Source of the DNA: Dendrocalamus latiflorus
Lineage: Eukaryota; Streptophyta; Magnoliopsida; Poales; Poaceae
Reading direction: 5' to 3'
Length of the DNA: 64,000 nt
Assembly: GCA_017311315.1 (NCBI GenBank)
Contig: CM029631.1
Location: forward strand, 6,878,514 to 6,942,513
The translations under genes and the position numbers were made by a program. The notes below the pieces were generated by a model that saw only the letters and a list, made by a program, of their open reading frames with translations, was not told the DNA's origin and made no database searches. Shown piece after piece: positions 1 through 13,021 of this stretch. Numbering within the stretch: position 1 is the first letter of the stretch; every line of letters begins with the position of its first letter.

Positions 1-128
1 ATTTAGAAAACCGCGGGGGGCTATCCTGCAAAGTGGAGGGGTAAAAAAACTGGCAGGGACCTTTTCGCGAGGAAAAAGAACCTTTACGTAATTTTCAAAA
101 AATACAGGGACTTTTTCACAAAACTGCT

Positions 129-308
129 CCCCAACCGTACCGAAATTCGGCCGCCACGCGCCGGCCGAGGGAGCGCACAGGGGCGACGTGGACGCCCTCA
201 ACGTCCAGGAATCCTACGGCCCCGACCGTACTGAAATTTGGTCGCGACGCGCCGGCCGAGGGAGCGCAGGGGGCGACGTGGACGCCCTCAGCGTCCAGGA
301 ACCCGCGG
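129..308. repeat. Tandem duplication, about 91 bp unit, two copies
   Basis: Two adjacent GC-rich copies begin near 129 and 220. They share the order accgtac-gaaatt-gg, then cgcgccggccgagggagcgc, then gcgacgtggacgccctca, then cgtccagga, with a few substitutions. The unit lies just left of a MITE and about 600 bp upstream of the VPS39 start codon. I see no coding function; an open frame across it simply repeats itself. Confidence 0.8.
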
Positions 309-330
309 GGAGTAATAAGGGGATGATATA

Positions 331-713
331 GGCCCTGTTTGGATCCCATAGTCTAAAGTTTAGTTGTCTAAAGTTTTGGACTAAACTTTAGTTGGCTAAA
401 CTTTAGTCGAAGGTCTTGTTTGGATCCTGTACTAATGGATAGGACTAAAGTTTTAAAAAGACCATACTAACTCTCCTCGTTTCGTGCGTCAGCCATTAAA
501 TGGGAGGTGAGAGATCAACATGCATGGGTAAACACGTCTTTGTGCCTAAGAACCCAAAACTTTAGACCACTTTAGTTCACTTTGGTGGACTAATGGTCTA
601 AACTGTTTTTAGGGGTTAGCTAAAGTTTAGATCTAACTTTAGACCACATGTTTGGAGACTTTAGATCTAAACTTTAGTAACTAAACTTTAGATGAAGGGA
701 TCCAAACAGGGCC
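331..713. mobile_element. MITE in the VPS39 promoter region
   Basis: A 16-bp perfect terminal inverted repeat, GGCCCTGTTTGGATCC, opens at 331 and closes at 713. The interior is AT-rich and full of short inverted copies of CTAAACTTTAG, so the whole element can fold on itself. The flanks share only the 3-bp repeat ATA. This fits a PIF/Harbinger (Tourist-like) MITE loosely, because the usual target is TTA or TAA. A second TIR-like start near 413 suggests a nested or rearranged copy. It ends 169 bp before the VPS39 ATG. Confidence 0.75.
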
Positions 714-882
714 ATACTCCCGTCGCGTCTAGCCAACGTCCTAATACGGTCTCTGCTTTCCGACGCCCACGACACCTCCACGGCTCCACCTCCAACTCGA
801 AGCCCTCTTCCTCCTCCCCTCACACGGCGACCGCCGCGGCCAACTCGCGTCTCTGGGGAGGGCCAGCCCGATCGAGGTGGCC
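714..882 (+). promoter_or_regulatory. VPS39 core promoter and 5'UTR region
   Basis: This is the only unique sequence between the MITE and the VPS39 ATG. It is rich in C and CT tracts, as grass 5'UTRs often are, and I see no clear TATA box. The transcription start therefore lies either in these 169 bp or inside the MITE. No upstream ATG with a long frame is evident. Confidence 0.4.
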
Positions 883-3800
883 ATGGTGCACAGCGCGTAC
901 GACGCCGTCGAGCTGGTGACCGGCGTGCCGGGCGGCATCGTGGCCGTCGCCTCCCACGCTGGGAAGCTCCTCGTCGCGGACTCCCACGGCAACCTCCGCA
1001 TCTACTCCGCCCGAACCCCCGCCGACGGTGAGATCCGGAGGGATGGTCCCTATGCGCTCGAGCGCCTGCAGGAGCGGCTGTGGCGCCGCGCGCCCTCCGC
1101 GATGGAGGCAAGCGCCAGCCGCGACCTCCTGCTCTCGCTCTCCGATTTGGTCGCTGTCCACCGCCTCCCCGGGCTCGAGACCGTCGCCGTCATGTCCAAG
1201 ATCAAGAGCGCCAACATCTTCGCGTGGGATGACCGCCGGGGTCTTCTCGCCGTCGGCCGCCAGAGGCGCCTAACCGTCTTCCGCCTCGACAGTGAGAATT
1301 CAGTTATTTGCTTTTGATACGTTTCGAGTCCTTTTTAAAAATTTCCATGGTTTGACCATTTGATCGACTGGGGTTTCCGTGGAGCGGGAGATCGCCTGTT
1401 GGTAGCGCTCGAATGGGAGAATTGGAACTTTTTGGGGCCGTGGAGTGCGAATTGGTGTTCATAGTTGGTGGTAACTGTTAAAAAATTGGTACTCGATTTT
1501 ACATCGCAAGCTCTGGTCCCGAATTTGGTTGGATAGTTTGGGAAGGGAACATTCGCATGTAGCTTTGCAAGTCTGGAGGATAAGCAACTACCACCTGCAA
1601 TGCTGAATCTTTCTGTGAAATACAATTGCAATTTTAATAAAGCAATATAATTCTACGAACACCATCAGAATTTCATAAGTAAATCAGTTTAAATTGGCAG
1701 CCTTTGGTGAAGACTTTTGAACTTTTGATCGATTCATTAATATTTACTCTTTGGAAATTTTCCTTGGTAGTAAATACACATCTTTATGCGTTCTTTAGTT
1801 TCAACATGCTGTGCACATTACAATATTTGGATTCGGACAACCCTGACATATTGCCGTTAAAGATCGAGTTTTCTTGATGTAGTGCTGTTGGTGTTAGATG
1901 ATCTCGATTCTCTTATGCCATGCCATGGGATCTCCTTATTTCACCTTAAGAAAATATATTCCTTTTGCTAACTTTATTTTGTAATCTTGAGACATCAAAA
2001 CATATGTCTCATGAAAAATTATATTTCCATAATTTTTGCACGGTTGTTGATTTTTGTTGGCAAGAGGGAATATGCAAATATAACCATATTTGAAATTTGG
2101 AAAAGCTTCTGAAGTTGTAGACTTTCGCTTGATGAAATTGGTAATAAGAAAATTGATCTGTTGTAATTTTAGCCATATTTGAAATTTGAAAAAACTTTTG
2201 AAGTAGTAGACTTTTTGTTTGTTAAAATTGGCAATAGGAAATATGTTCTGTAAAAAAAATTTAAGCTTGTTGTAAGTGCAAGGTAAAGAAGAATAACTAT
2301 ATTTAACAGCATTTGGTACATTATGTAAGAATAGATCCCGCCATGCGCCTTTAAATATTAATTCTGATATAGCACCTTCTTGATAGATTTGTGTAAGCTT
2401 GTAAGGTAAAATATGGGAATCTGGGAAGTTGCCAAATGGTTAAATGATGTTATTCTGAATAGGTGGGCCAACTTTTTCCCTGTTTTTCAGGTGGGCGAGA
2501 GTTTGTCGAGGTGAGGGAATTTGGAGTTCCAGATACAGTGAAATCAATGGCCTGGTGTGGTGACAACATATGTTTTGGGATTAGAAGGGACTATATGATC
2601 ATAAATAGCATGACTGGGGCATTAACTGAAGTGTTTTCTTCTGGGAAGATTGCTCCTCCTTTAGTTGTGCCTCTCCCTACTGGGGAGCTCCTCCTTGGAA
2701 AGGTATAATACTTCTTTTCATGATATTGTTTCTAGTTTCTAGTTGATTTGCTATTGCATGATATTGTTTGGTTCAAAGATGAAATGTCACAGTTGTTGTA
2801 AAAATAGGAACTTATTCTCATTTTCTAAGTTGAGGATAAGAGAATCTTGTCTTATGTTGTGAAATACTGGAAATGTTTCTGCCACAATTGATGAGAAAAC
2901 CTTTAGCTTACATGCACCGATATAATACTGGCACCATCGCACCAGTAGAATACGTGCAAACTCTGTAATTTGACTATCAGAAGGGCCAGGCTTAATTCAG
3001 ATTCCTGAGCATGCTTTCAAATTTGAATGGAACAATAATGATTTGGCATGAAATGTCTTCTGCAAAGCAAATATGGCTTTGAAGTCAATAGAGGTTCAAA
3101 GTTTCAAACACATACGAATTATTTCTTTTATCTTTGATTTTAGCTCACGTTGTATTATGTGCTCTGTTTATTCAGGATAACATTGGAGTATTTGTCGATC
3201 AAAATGGGAGACTTATTCAAGATGGCAGGATAATTTGGTCAGACACGCCTGCCTCTGTTATTATACATAGACCATATGCTGTGGCACGCCTGCCACGACA
3301 TGTTGAGGTGAGTTGTTTTGTCTTGTATATTTGGTGGTAAAAAAATAATCAAAGTTGTGAGTTTCATCTGTCCACCTATGCTACTTGGTATTATTTCAGA
3401 TACGGTCTCTTAGAGCCCCCAATGCATTGGTTCAGACAGTTGTCCTCCGTGATGTTCAAAAACTTGTTCAAACTGACAACTGTATACTTGCTGCGCTATC
3501 CAACTTTGTTTATGGTTTGCTACCTGTTCCTATTGGTGCCCAGGTATGCTGTGTTTGGTTTATTAATTGTGATGACTGATTAGTGCATTGGTGTCTATTT
3601 ACATATTTTTCATTTTGGTTATCACAAGTCACAGCCAAGAATAAAAAAACTGGCGGTTACCGACCGTACCCGCCCAGACCGGTAAAAAAATATCGGTCCA
3701 AAATGTTCTTTTTAAAGTTTCAATTTAAACTGATGAACAGTAATTACAGACGGTAACCGGCTTGTAACTGGTCAAATGAGCGGTAACAGGCTGGAAACCT

Positions 3801-6800
3801 GCCAAATTCAAATTTTGAGTTTAAATTTTGTTTGATGAAATTTGGCCGGTTTAAAACTGGTAACCGGTATCGGAGGGGGTCTGATATTTTTCCTGTTTCT
3901 GGTTTTTGAATCCTTGGTCACAGCACAGCTGCTTCATGCTAGCTTTCGGTATAGGTTGAATGTAGTAGTAGTAGTTAATGCCTGGTGAGTGGTGACCATT
4001 ATATGATCTGGTACAAATCTTGGTAGGTTAAACAGAAGTGCTTTGTTGATTGATGGTTCATGGTTCTTATCATGCTTTGTTGTTCTGGTTTGAGTTTTCA
4101 CCACATGTTATTACTCTTTGATATTTCAGACTGCTCAGTGCTCATGCATAATCCTATTTGTAGAACAGATAATGTTGTGCCACCTACATAGCAAGTTTTT
4201 TTAACCCTGTTAGATCAATGGGTAATTAATAGTATGTGATACATTTGAGGCTGACAAAACAACTTTAGCTAAATATGAGATCAAGATTAAACAACCAAAG
4301 TTAAATAACTGATGTTTGATAGGAGCTATTCAGTTTTGTCCTCCAGCCCTAATTGGTGTGATGTTGCTCTGTATCTTCTTTATGGACGATAAAGTTTTGC
4401 AGACACCCTATACCTTATCTGTAAAGTTTTGCAGACATTCTCTATCTTCACCAAAGGTCCATAAAGTGCTGTATTGCAATCATAAAGTTGTATAGGTTCT
4501 TTAGTCGAGAAAAGCTGTTTTCCCATTTGTTACTTGATACCTCCTGTTTTTGCTCAGCACTGAGAGAAATCGCTCCTTTTTCTTGATCTCAGTTACAAAC
4601 TGCTGAACAATACGCAGCAAAAAATGCAAAAGTAAAAATTGAATGATTCTACTTTCTTTGAAAGAAAGACCAACCGAATTATGTATAAAACTGTAGGCAA
4701 GGAGCTATATTTCAAATCCCTTTTATGTTACAAGGTCCAGTTCAAAATTTGCCCAATAGATTATAATGTGAATAGGCCTTTCACATTTTTGCTGGAATGT
4801 TACTTTGATGAAAATATCATATCTTGATCATTTCAGAAGTTTGTCAGGATTGGTTCTTAGTTCTTACATATACATCTTTTGGTCTACAGATAGTGCAATT
4901 GACTGCATCTGGAGAATTTGAGGAGGCACTGGCGTTGTGTAAGCTACTTCCTCCAGAGGATTCAAACTTACGAGCTGCAAAAGAAAGCTCAATACACATA
5001 AGGTATGTTCAGATTGCCCAATAAGAAAGCCAGAATAATACTCAATTTGCACTTTTCTTAGCCAGTTGATATATGCGTATATGTTTGTGATTGCATAACA
5101 CGATTGGGTAGATGCTGTTCCTCTTTAGCCAAGCTGTTTCAAGCACCGGAGCACAATACTCTGCTTTTGTTTTTGAATCTGTGATCAGCCACGACATCAA
5201 ATTCAATAAATGAATATGCATCGCATACAGTTTTGCCCATACACTTCTAACAATATTATTATCGCTGAGACATGTATGCGGCAGTGTTGAATGCTAGTAT
5301 TATGTGTGTGAACACTGAACTGTTAAGGGTGTTTAGGTCTTTTCCCATATGTCCTCTTTGTAGTATATATGTGCCCCATGGGGTATTGCAATGATATCAT
5401 TGTTCACACTGTTCACATTTACCTAGAGCCATCATGCTTGCCTCCTCTGTCCCCCCTCATTTTTGGGCTGAGGCTGTCTCCACTGCAGCTTTTCTTATCA
5501 ACCTGCAGCCTTCCACCGCCCTTCAGGGATCCACTCCTATCGAGCGTCTTCTTGGTCGAGCCCCAGAGTATGGTCACCTTCGCTGTTTTGGTTGTGTCTG
5601 CTTTGTTCTCCTCCCACCTCGTGAGCGCACTAAGCTGACTGCTCAGTCAGTTGAGTGTGTTTTTCTTGGCTATAGTCTTGAGCGTAAGGGTTATCGCTGC
5701 TATGACCCTGTGGCACGTCGGATGAGGATTTCCCGGGATGTCACTTTCGACGAGTCTCGCCCTTACTATCCTCATTCTTCCCCAGTCAGCTCTGATTCAC
5801 TTGCTGAGTCGGTCTCCTTTCTGACCTTTCCTCATTCTCCACCTGCTTCCACTAATACTTTGCCTCGTCCACCTCCTTCGGCCTCGTCTTCGACTGATCC
5901 CCCTCCACCTACGTCGGAGAACCATTCCCACTCTTTTGTTGAGATTTCACCTTTTCCCTTGCACTACTCTCGTCGGCCTCGACCTCCTCCTCCAGTTGGC
6001 ACTCCCTCCTTGCTGGGCTCTGCTCCTAGTTCCTCTTCTCCGTCACTGTCAGACCCTGCTCCCAGATACGACCTTCGTGATCGCCACACTGTTAGGCAGC
6101 CTGAGCGTTATGGTTTTGCGGCCACTGCCTCTTCTGAGCCTCTGACTTATCGTGAGGCTGTTGCTCATCCTGAGTGGCAACTTGCGATGTCTGAGGAGCT
6201 TGCTGCTTTGGAGCGTACCAGCACTTGGGATCTTGTACCCTTACCTGCACATGTCACTCCCATCACGTGCAAGTGGGTATACAAGATCTCGCTCGAATGG
6301 TTCCCTTGAGCGCTACAAGGCTCGTCTTGTGGCACGTGGCTTTCAGCAGAAGCATGGTCGTGACTATGATGAGACCTTTGCTCCTGTTGCTCACATGACC
6401 ACCGTTCACACTCTCCTTGCTGTTGCCTCCGTTCGCCAGTGGTCCATCTCTCAGTTAGATGTCAAGAATGCCTTTCTCAATGGCGAGCTGCGTGAGGAGG
6501 TCTACATGCGGCCGCCTCCTGGGTATTCTGTCCCTGATGGTATGGTCTGTCGCCTTCGTCGCTCCCTCTATGGGTTAAAGCAAGCTCCTCGTGCTTGGTT
6601 CGCCCGGTTCTCTTCTGTTGTTACTGCTGCTGGCTTCTCTGCCAGTAATCATCACCCTGCTCTTTTTGTTCACACCTCTTCTCGGGGTCGGACGTTTCTT
6701 CTTTTATATGTTGATGATATGATTATTACTGGTGATGACTCTCACTACATTGCTTTTGTGAAGGAGCGTCTCCGTGAGCAGTTCTTGATGTCTGATCTGG

Positions 6801-9800
6801 GTCCTCTTCATTACTTTCTTGGCATTGAGGTTACTGCTACCCTCGAGGGCTACTATCTTTCCCAGGAGCGTTACATTCAGGATATTCTTACTCGTGCTTG
6901 TCTTACTGATCAGCGTATAGTGGATACTCCTATGGAGCTTGGTGCTCATCTTCGACCTACCGATGGCGAGCCTCTTGAGGATCCCACTCGCTATCGCCAC
7001 CTCGTTGGGAGCCTTGTCTATTTTGGCATCACTCGTCCTGACATCTCTCATGCAGTTCACATCTTGAGTCAGTTCGTCTCTGCTCCTACTCAACTCCATT
7101 ACAGTCACCTTCTCCGTGTTTTGCGCTATCTCCGTGGGACCATCACTCGTCGTCTTTTCTTTCCTCGCTCTAGCTCATTGCACCTTCAGGCATACTCTGA
7201 TGCGACCTGGGCTAGTGATCCTTCTGATCGCCGGTCTCTTTCCGCTTATTGTGTTTTCCTTGGATCCTCCTTGATTGCCTGGAAGACCAAGAAACAGACT
7301 GTTGTTTCCCGTTCGAGCGCTGAGGCTGAGTTGAGAGCCATGGCATCGTTGACAGTTGAGATCACCTGGTTTCGGTGGCTACTTGAGGATTTTGGTGTTT
7401 CCACTCCTGCACCGACTCCTCTCTTATCAGATAGTACTGGCGCGATCAGCATTGCTCGAGATCCTGTGAAGCATGAGCTCACTAAACACATTGGAATAGC
7501 TGCTTCATGCATGCGCTCTCAGGTGCAAGATAAAGTTATTGCTCTTCAGTATGTGCCCTTGGAGCTTCAGTTAGCGGATTTCTTCACTAAGGCGCAGACG
7601 GTTGCTCAACATCGGTTCTATCTTTCCAAACTCAGTGTTGTTGACCCACCATGAGTTTGAGAGGGGGTGTTAGCTATATGTATAGCTTAGGTGCTTATTT
7701 GTATTAAGGGTATTTAGGTCTTTTCCTATTTTTAGTGTCAACTCTTCCAAATGCAATGCTATTGCATACACGTTGCATTTGAGGGGGTGTTAAGGGTATT
7801 TAGGTCTTTTCCCATATGTCCTCTTTGTAGTATATATGTGCCCCATGGGGTATTGCAATGGTATCATTGTTCACACTGTTCACATTTACATGAACAACGT
7901 AAAAAGTTTTTTTGGGGGGCGGGGGCAGGGGGTAAGTTTGTTGACATTAGGTAATTTGAAATATTTAGATAAAATGTTGCGCCAAGAGTTGATGTACACC
8001 AAGATAAGTAAACTTGTCTATTATTTTGCTTTTGTTTGACGGCATGCATATCATGCTAAACATTCAGATTTTCACTTTGATACAATGATAGAAGTTTAAA
8101 AAAAATATGACAAATATAAGAAACTAGGTGTAGTTAAATTGTAATTTACTCCAACTGGAGGTATTCCTACCTTAATAAAAAACCGAAAGCTTTCCAGAAA
8201 AATAAATTCTCATATTTATCATTTATGGCTATGCATGTCCGCAGGCCTTTTTTCTGTAGACTATAATTAATCAAGTTGAACAGTTTCAGTTAAAATAGGG
8301 AACTTCTCTTTAAACACATCAACCCTATCATGGTATCACCAAATCTGTATTGGGTGCTATTTCTAGTCTATAATTAAATTAGGCGAACATCGCCTTCTTC
8401 ATTTCTTCTGAAAGTGTTTTTTGTGTTCTCTTGTAATTTGTCCAAATGGTTCCTTGCATATAACTAAATGGCATCTTTCCTTTTGATTTCATGAATTAGA
8501 TATGGGCACTTTTTATTTGATAATGGGAGCTATGAGGAGGCAATGGAGCAGTTTTCGGATTCACATGTGGATATTACTTATGTGTTATCTCTATACCAAT
8601 CCCTTGTTCTGCCTCAAACACATATTCTAGGTGAACATGACAAGCTGCAAGACCTGCCAGAATTAGCAAGAGAATCCTCTGATGTGACAGATGAGATGGA
8701 GTCATACTCTTTGCAACTTCATGACTCTGATGATAAATCTCTATTGGAGATAAAGAAATTGAGTCACAATGCTCTAATTGCCCTTGTGAAGTACTTGCAG
8801 AAGAAAAGAAATGGAATAATTGAGAGAGCAACAGCTGAAGTAACAGAGGAGGTGGTCTCTGGAGCTGTGCATCACAGCTTAATCTTATCTGAGCCATATA
8901 AGTCAAAGAAGCCAAACAAGGTAGCTACTGTTTCAAATGCCTGGCTTTTCTTGTTGCAAGTCTTGTAACTACTAGTGACCAATATGGAATTATTGGAAGC
9001 CAGGAACTAATATAACATACAGTAAACGAGGCCCAAAATTTTCCAAATTATCGATAAGTCAAATTGAATGTTTTGGAAAGGTAGTCTGAGAGTTTTATTC
9101 ATTGGTTATCTGAGGTCTCTAGATTGATTTATCAATTCTGTGGGACTCTAAGGTCAGTAGAAAAATTTAAGAAGAGCATGTTGATGCTTCCATTTATCCT
9201 GGAGCTCGACTGGGGCACTTCCAACTGTCATATGCACACAAGAGTCCAAGCTTTCAGAAGCATTCAGACTTCCTGTTTAGTTCCATAATATCCTCATTCT
9301 TTTAAAGATAAGGTAAATGCGGTTCCTTGGTATGAAATGAACATTCTGGTGCGAGTTGCGACAGAAAAAAATGATTTAAATTTCTTGTCAGGATACCATC
9401 CTATCCAAAAGCTTCTTGGGCCTAATGTGTTTATGAGTGTGCATGGTGCTACGTCTAGTGCACAGATGATTGCAAATCAAAGAATTTGTTTGCTAACTGT
9501 AAACAAAAGGTGATTCATAATAATTCTACTGTATTTTATTGGCAGAAACGAGCTCAGGCGCATGGAAGCTCTATTGCTAGAGAAATGGCGACTGTACTGG
9601 ACACATCTCTTCTTCAAGCTCTTATTCTTACAGGACAGTCATCAGGAGCAATAGAATTATTGAAAGGACTTAATTATTGTGATTTGAAGATATGTGAGGA
9701 GTTTCTGAAGGAAAGGAGCGATTATATGGTGTTACTTGAGCTCTACAAAAGCAATGAAATGCACCGCGAAGCTCTCCAACTACTCAATCAATTAGTTGAA

Positions 9801-12746
9801 GAATCAAAGTCTGAGATGGGAAATACTGATTTTAATAAAAAATTCAACCCGCAAATGATCATTGAGTATCTCAGGGTATTGTTTTTTCTCATTTTATTGG
9901 CATTTAACTGACACTGTTCTTCATGTACACATACACAAACCAATGAAACACAACCAGTTGTTGTTGGTTGGATTTATATGCCATGATGCATGGTGTTTTA
10001 TTTGTCCTCAAATGAACTAAGTTTGATAAGTGCATGTCCAAATGTGTAGTTAGTAACTTGACATATTAAACATGGAAGCACCAGTGAAATATTAAATTCA
10101 AGGTGCAATCCATGGTTTTAAGAATTGCATTTCCTTACATATTTCTGTGTGTTTAAATATTATTTGCATGATTACTTTTTTAGATTATTTAGTCCAAGTA
10201 GTGTATATGCTTGCAGTTTCATTTGACATGGTGGTAGGATAATCTTGAATTGGTTATTGCTTATGCTTATGTTGGTACGCTCTTATGTCCTGTTTCATGC
10301 ATTTATGTTGGCTTTCAGGAATTGTTCGTTAGTATTAGAGAAAGTTGTTGGCAACAATAATGCTTTTCTATTCTATTGTTTGATGTGTTGTTTAAGGTTA
10401 TCCTTTGGACTTTTGCATCATATTATGAAGTCAATGCCCTTATCACATTCTTCTGCTTCTTTAAGGCTGATTTGAGATTCTGTGCACTTTTCTGCAGCCC
10501 CTTTGTAGATCTGACCCAATGCTGGTTTTAGAGTCTTCTTTGTATGTTCTTGAACGCAACCCATCAGACACTATTGAGTTCTTTTTATCTGAAAATGTTC
10601 CAGCAGATTTGGTAAATTCATATCTGAAACAACATGCTCCAAATTTGCAGTCAACTTACTTAGAACTAATGCTTTCAATGAGTGAAACTGGGATCAATCC
10701 TAATCTGCAAAATGAGCTGGTATGTACCCCTTCTATTGTTACTTTGTTAGTACGTAAAATAAATATCCAATCAATTCATTTTATGTTGTTTAGATGATCT
10801 TAGTTCCATAAGCTGTTCCTACAAAGTTCGCAGTAAATGGATTGCTTCTAATCTTCTGACGTTCGAACTTTCTGGTGTGAAGTTGCAACTGTACCTTTCT
10901 GAAGTTCTTGACTGGTACAAGATTCTGAAGGAAGATGGAAACTGGACTGAGAAAACATATTCCCCAACACGAAAGAAGTTAATTTCTACATTAGAGAATA
11001 GTTCAGGTTACAATACAGACATACTTCTTAAGCGCCTTCCACAGGATGCTCTTTTCGAAGAGCGTGCTATATTGTATGGGAAAATAAGTCAACACCTTCG
11101 TGCATTATCTCTCTATGTCCATAAGGTACCATTGCTCTGTTGATGTGCTTTTGATGTCCACTAAGATATTTGTTTAATGATTAGGTATTAATTTGAACTT
11201 TCAAAGGTTATCCAGAATAACTTGTGCACTCATTTGCAGCTCCAGATGCCGGAGCGAGCAGTTGCATATTGTGACCGTGTTTATGAGGAAGGAGTGCAAC
11301 AACCCTCCAAGTCAAATATTTATTTTAATCTTCTACAAATTTATCTGAACCCAAGAAAAGCTGAAAAGGAATTTGAGCAGAAAATTATCCCAGTAGCATC
11401 ACAGTACCCTGGAATTCAAAAGGTTAGCTCTACTACTAAGGTCAGAGGGGGGCGTTTGGGTAGAAAGGTGGTTGAGATTGAAGGGGCTGATGACACACAC
11501 TTTAGCCCCAGTGGAACTGATAGTGGCCGAAGTGATGGTGATGGAGATGATGTTAGTGATGGAGGCCCTATAATGTTGAATGAAGCACTTGAGTTGTTAA
11601 GCCAAAGGTGGGACAGAATAAATGGTTCTCAGGCTCTTCGGTTGTTACCAAGGGACACAAAACTCCAGGTAAATGCTTTGATATATTCAAAGATATCTTT
11701 CATCTGGCCTAGTTTTATGTCAGGCCACACCCACCATCGTATTGTGGTACTATGATTGAAAAACAACAAAAAGATGGTTTTTTCAGTTAATGTAATGTTC
11801 TTCTTTTTTTTTTTGGCATATCTGACATATCTCTGTTAGTGTGCTTTGTTGTTATTCTGTCTCTTGCAAGAAACATATCCCTTGAAAGAACACAATTATG
11901 CTGCTGCTTAGTTCTGAGATGCTTGTGTTCTAATATTCTCCGTTGGTTGCTTCAGCTGTTTAATATCGTCTTTCAATACGTCCAGTTGCTAAAGCTTCTG
12001 AAGGTTCTAATAATCTGATATGAATGCTTGCAGGATCTGGTGTCATTTCTTGAACCACTATTGCGGAACTCTAGTGAACATCGACGCAATTATATGATTG
12101 TCAAAAACTTGATTTTCTGGGCAAACTTGCAGGTTAGCTTGATGTTATGATCTCTTGTAGCCGTGTTCCCCTTGTTGATCTTTGGGATTGTCCTTGGGAA
12201 ATGCCACTATGTATTGGAATTGAGTAATTGACTTATATTGCTGTGCCCCTTTGTCTAATAACCTCCCACTGTAGCATCTCCAAGACTTAAATAATGCAAT
12301 GATTTGTGTAATCATCTCGTGCACTGATAAATATAAAATACCCATTAACTTTGGTAAACTGTCACAGACTCTGTGCTGACAGATCACACGTGCTATCTCA
12401 TCATCTATGCATAGTAGCATTACAGGCCTAGTTATGATGGGCTCTTAGACTTTATTAACAATGCTGTGATGTTCTGCTATCAAAGAACTTTGTTGTATAT
12501 TGCAATGAATGAACTTCTGTTCTCACAGTTGCCTCTGTATATCAGGTAAAGGAGGATCTGTATAAACGACGTCAAGCTGTTGTGAAAATTGACGGAGATA
12601 GCATGTGTTCTCTTTGTCATAAGCGCATTGCAAATAGTGCTTTTGCAATTTATCCAAATGGACAGACATTGGTGCATTTTGTCTGCTTTAGAGAATCGCA
12701 GCAGATTAAGGCTGTTAGAGGAGCAAACTCTGTGAAACGTAGATAA
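883..12746 (+). CDS. VPS39: VPS39/VAM6-type vacuolar sorting protein (HOPS subunit), 12 exons, 984 aa
   Basis: I place exons at 883-1291, 2491-2702, 3176-3307, 3400-3543, 4890-5002, 8500-8920, 9546-9875, 10498-10719, 10883-11125, 11240-11668, 12034-12132 and 12546-12746. All introns are GT-AG and the joined frame is open for 985 codons including TAA. Known family role: VPS39 is a HOPS tethering subunit that binds the Rab7-type GTPase and drives late endosome-vacuole fusion at the tonoplast. The N-terminal third is the CNH/beta-propeller region (MVHSAYDAVELV...), the middle holds clathrin-heavy-chain-like helical repeats, and the C-terminus has a treble-clef zinc motif with Cys939, Cys942, His962 and Cys965. 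An acidic Ser/Gly/Asp-rich linker lies in exon 10. The start is the ATG at 883; the in-frame GTG upstream is not needed. Full length and uninterrupted, so probably functional despite the copia element in intron 5. Confidence 0.95.
3636..3916. mobile_element. hAT-type MITE in VPS39 intron 4
   Basis: The 281-bp element is flanked by an 8-bp target duplication, GTCACAGC, at 3628-3635 and 3917-3924, the hallmark of hAT insertion. Its ends, CAAG-AATAAAAAAACTGG and the complement of CCAGTTTTTGAATCCTTG-like sequence, form an imperfect terminal inverted repeat starting CAAG. The interior is made of repeated ACCGGT/GGTAACCGG motifs. It carries no coding capacity. Confidence 0.75.
5321..5423 (+). repeat. 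5' LTR of intronic copia element (103 bp)
   Basis: Starts TGTTAAGGGTG and ends CACATTTACC, where the partner ends CACATTTACA. It differs from the 3' copy at about three of 103 positions. It is unusually short for a copia LTR. No primer-binding site follows it. Confidence 0.85.
5434..7654 (+). pseudogene. Copia pol remnant: integrase tail, reverse transcriptase, RNase H
   Basis: The frame opens inside the integrase C-terminal region (the PHFWAEAV stretch), passes a Pro/Ser-rich linker, and enters the reverse transcriptase. A frameshift close to 6285, between the KWVYK motif and the LERYKARLVARGF motif, breaks it into two open frames (5434-6309 and about 6290-7654). The second frame keeps the RT active-site motif YVDD (in LLLYVDDMIITGDD) and an RNase H region ending near LADFFTKAQT. 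Gag, protease and the integrase catalytic core are absent. It is a dead copy that needs no function to explain it. Confidence 0.92.
7661..7787 (+). repeat. Duplicated polypurine-tract/LTR-start segment
   Basis: GAGGGGGTGTTA occurs twice, at 7661 and 7781, each followed by TTAAGGGTATTTAGGTCTTTTCC after a variable spacer. The first looks like an older or alternative 3' LTR start (TGTTAGCTATATG); the second is the polypurine tract used by the 103-bp LTR. The element therefore seems to have shifted its plus-strand priming site or duplicated its 3' end. Confidence 0.55.
7788..7890 (+). repeat. 3' LTR of intronic copia element (103 bp)
   Basis: It is preceded by the purine tract GAGGGGG and runs from TGTTAAGGGTA to CATTTACA. 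It is followed at once by the target duplication TGAAC. Confidence 0.85.
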
Positions 12747-13021
12747 TATGGCCATCCTCCAGGTATACATTCAAACTCCACATTGACAGATTATCGTTAA
12801 GCCTATTATTGTGCATTAAATGTCGGATGGGCGACTCTTGGTGATTGTGATGCCCTGGCTTGAGTTGAATACAGCAGTTGTTTGCCCTAACCATGTAAAG
12901 GTCTGAAACATTTCATGTCCCCTCCCAGATTCCGCCACCCAGTTCCATTTTCCGAAGCTTCGACCCTTCGCTATTGCCATGAGAATTACGCATTTTCACT
13001 CAGTTGCGTCAGTATCTTGCT

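Larger units (their letters stand above)
5321..7890 (+). mobile_element. Internally deleted Ty1/copia retrotransposon in VPS39 intron 5
   Basis: Two 103-bp LTRs (TGTTAAGGGT...CACATTTAC) at 5321-5423 and 7788-7890 bound the element, flanked by the 5-bp target duplication TGAAC (5316-5320 and 7891-7895). The LTRs differ at about three positions. The 5' LTR joins directly to the end of the integrase region, so the primer-binding site, gag, protease and most of integrase are missing. It sits in the same orientation as VPS39, wholly inside intron 5, with the splice signals intact on both sides. Confidence 0.9.

Noticed and set aside
4639..5024. Short + strand ORFs around VPS39 exon 5
   Set aside because: Intronic read-in; only 4890-5002 is supported as exon by frame continuity and splice signals.
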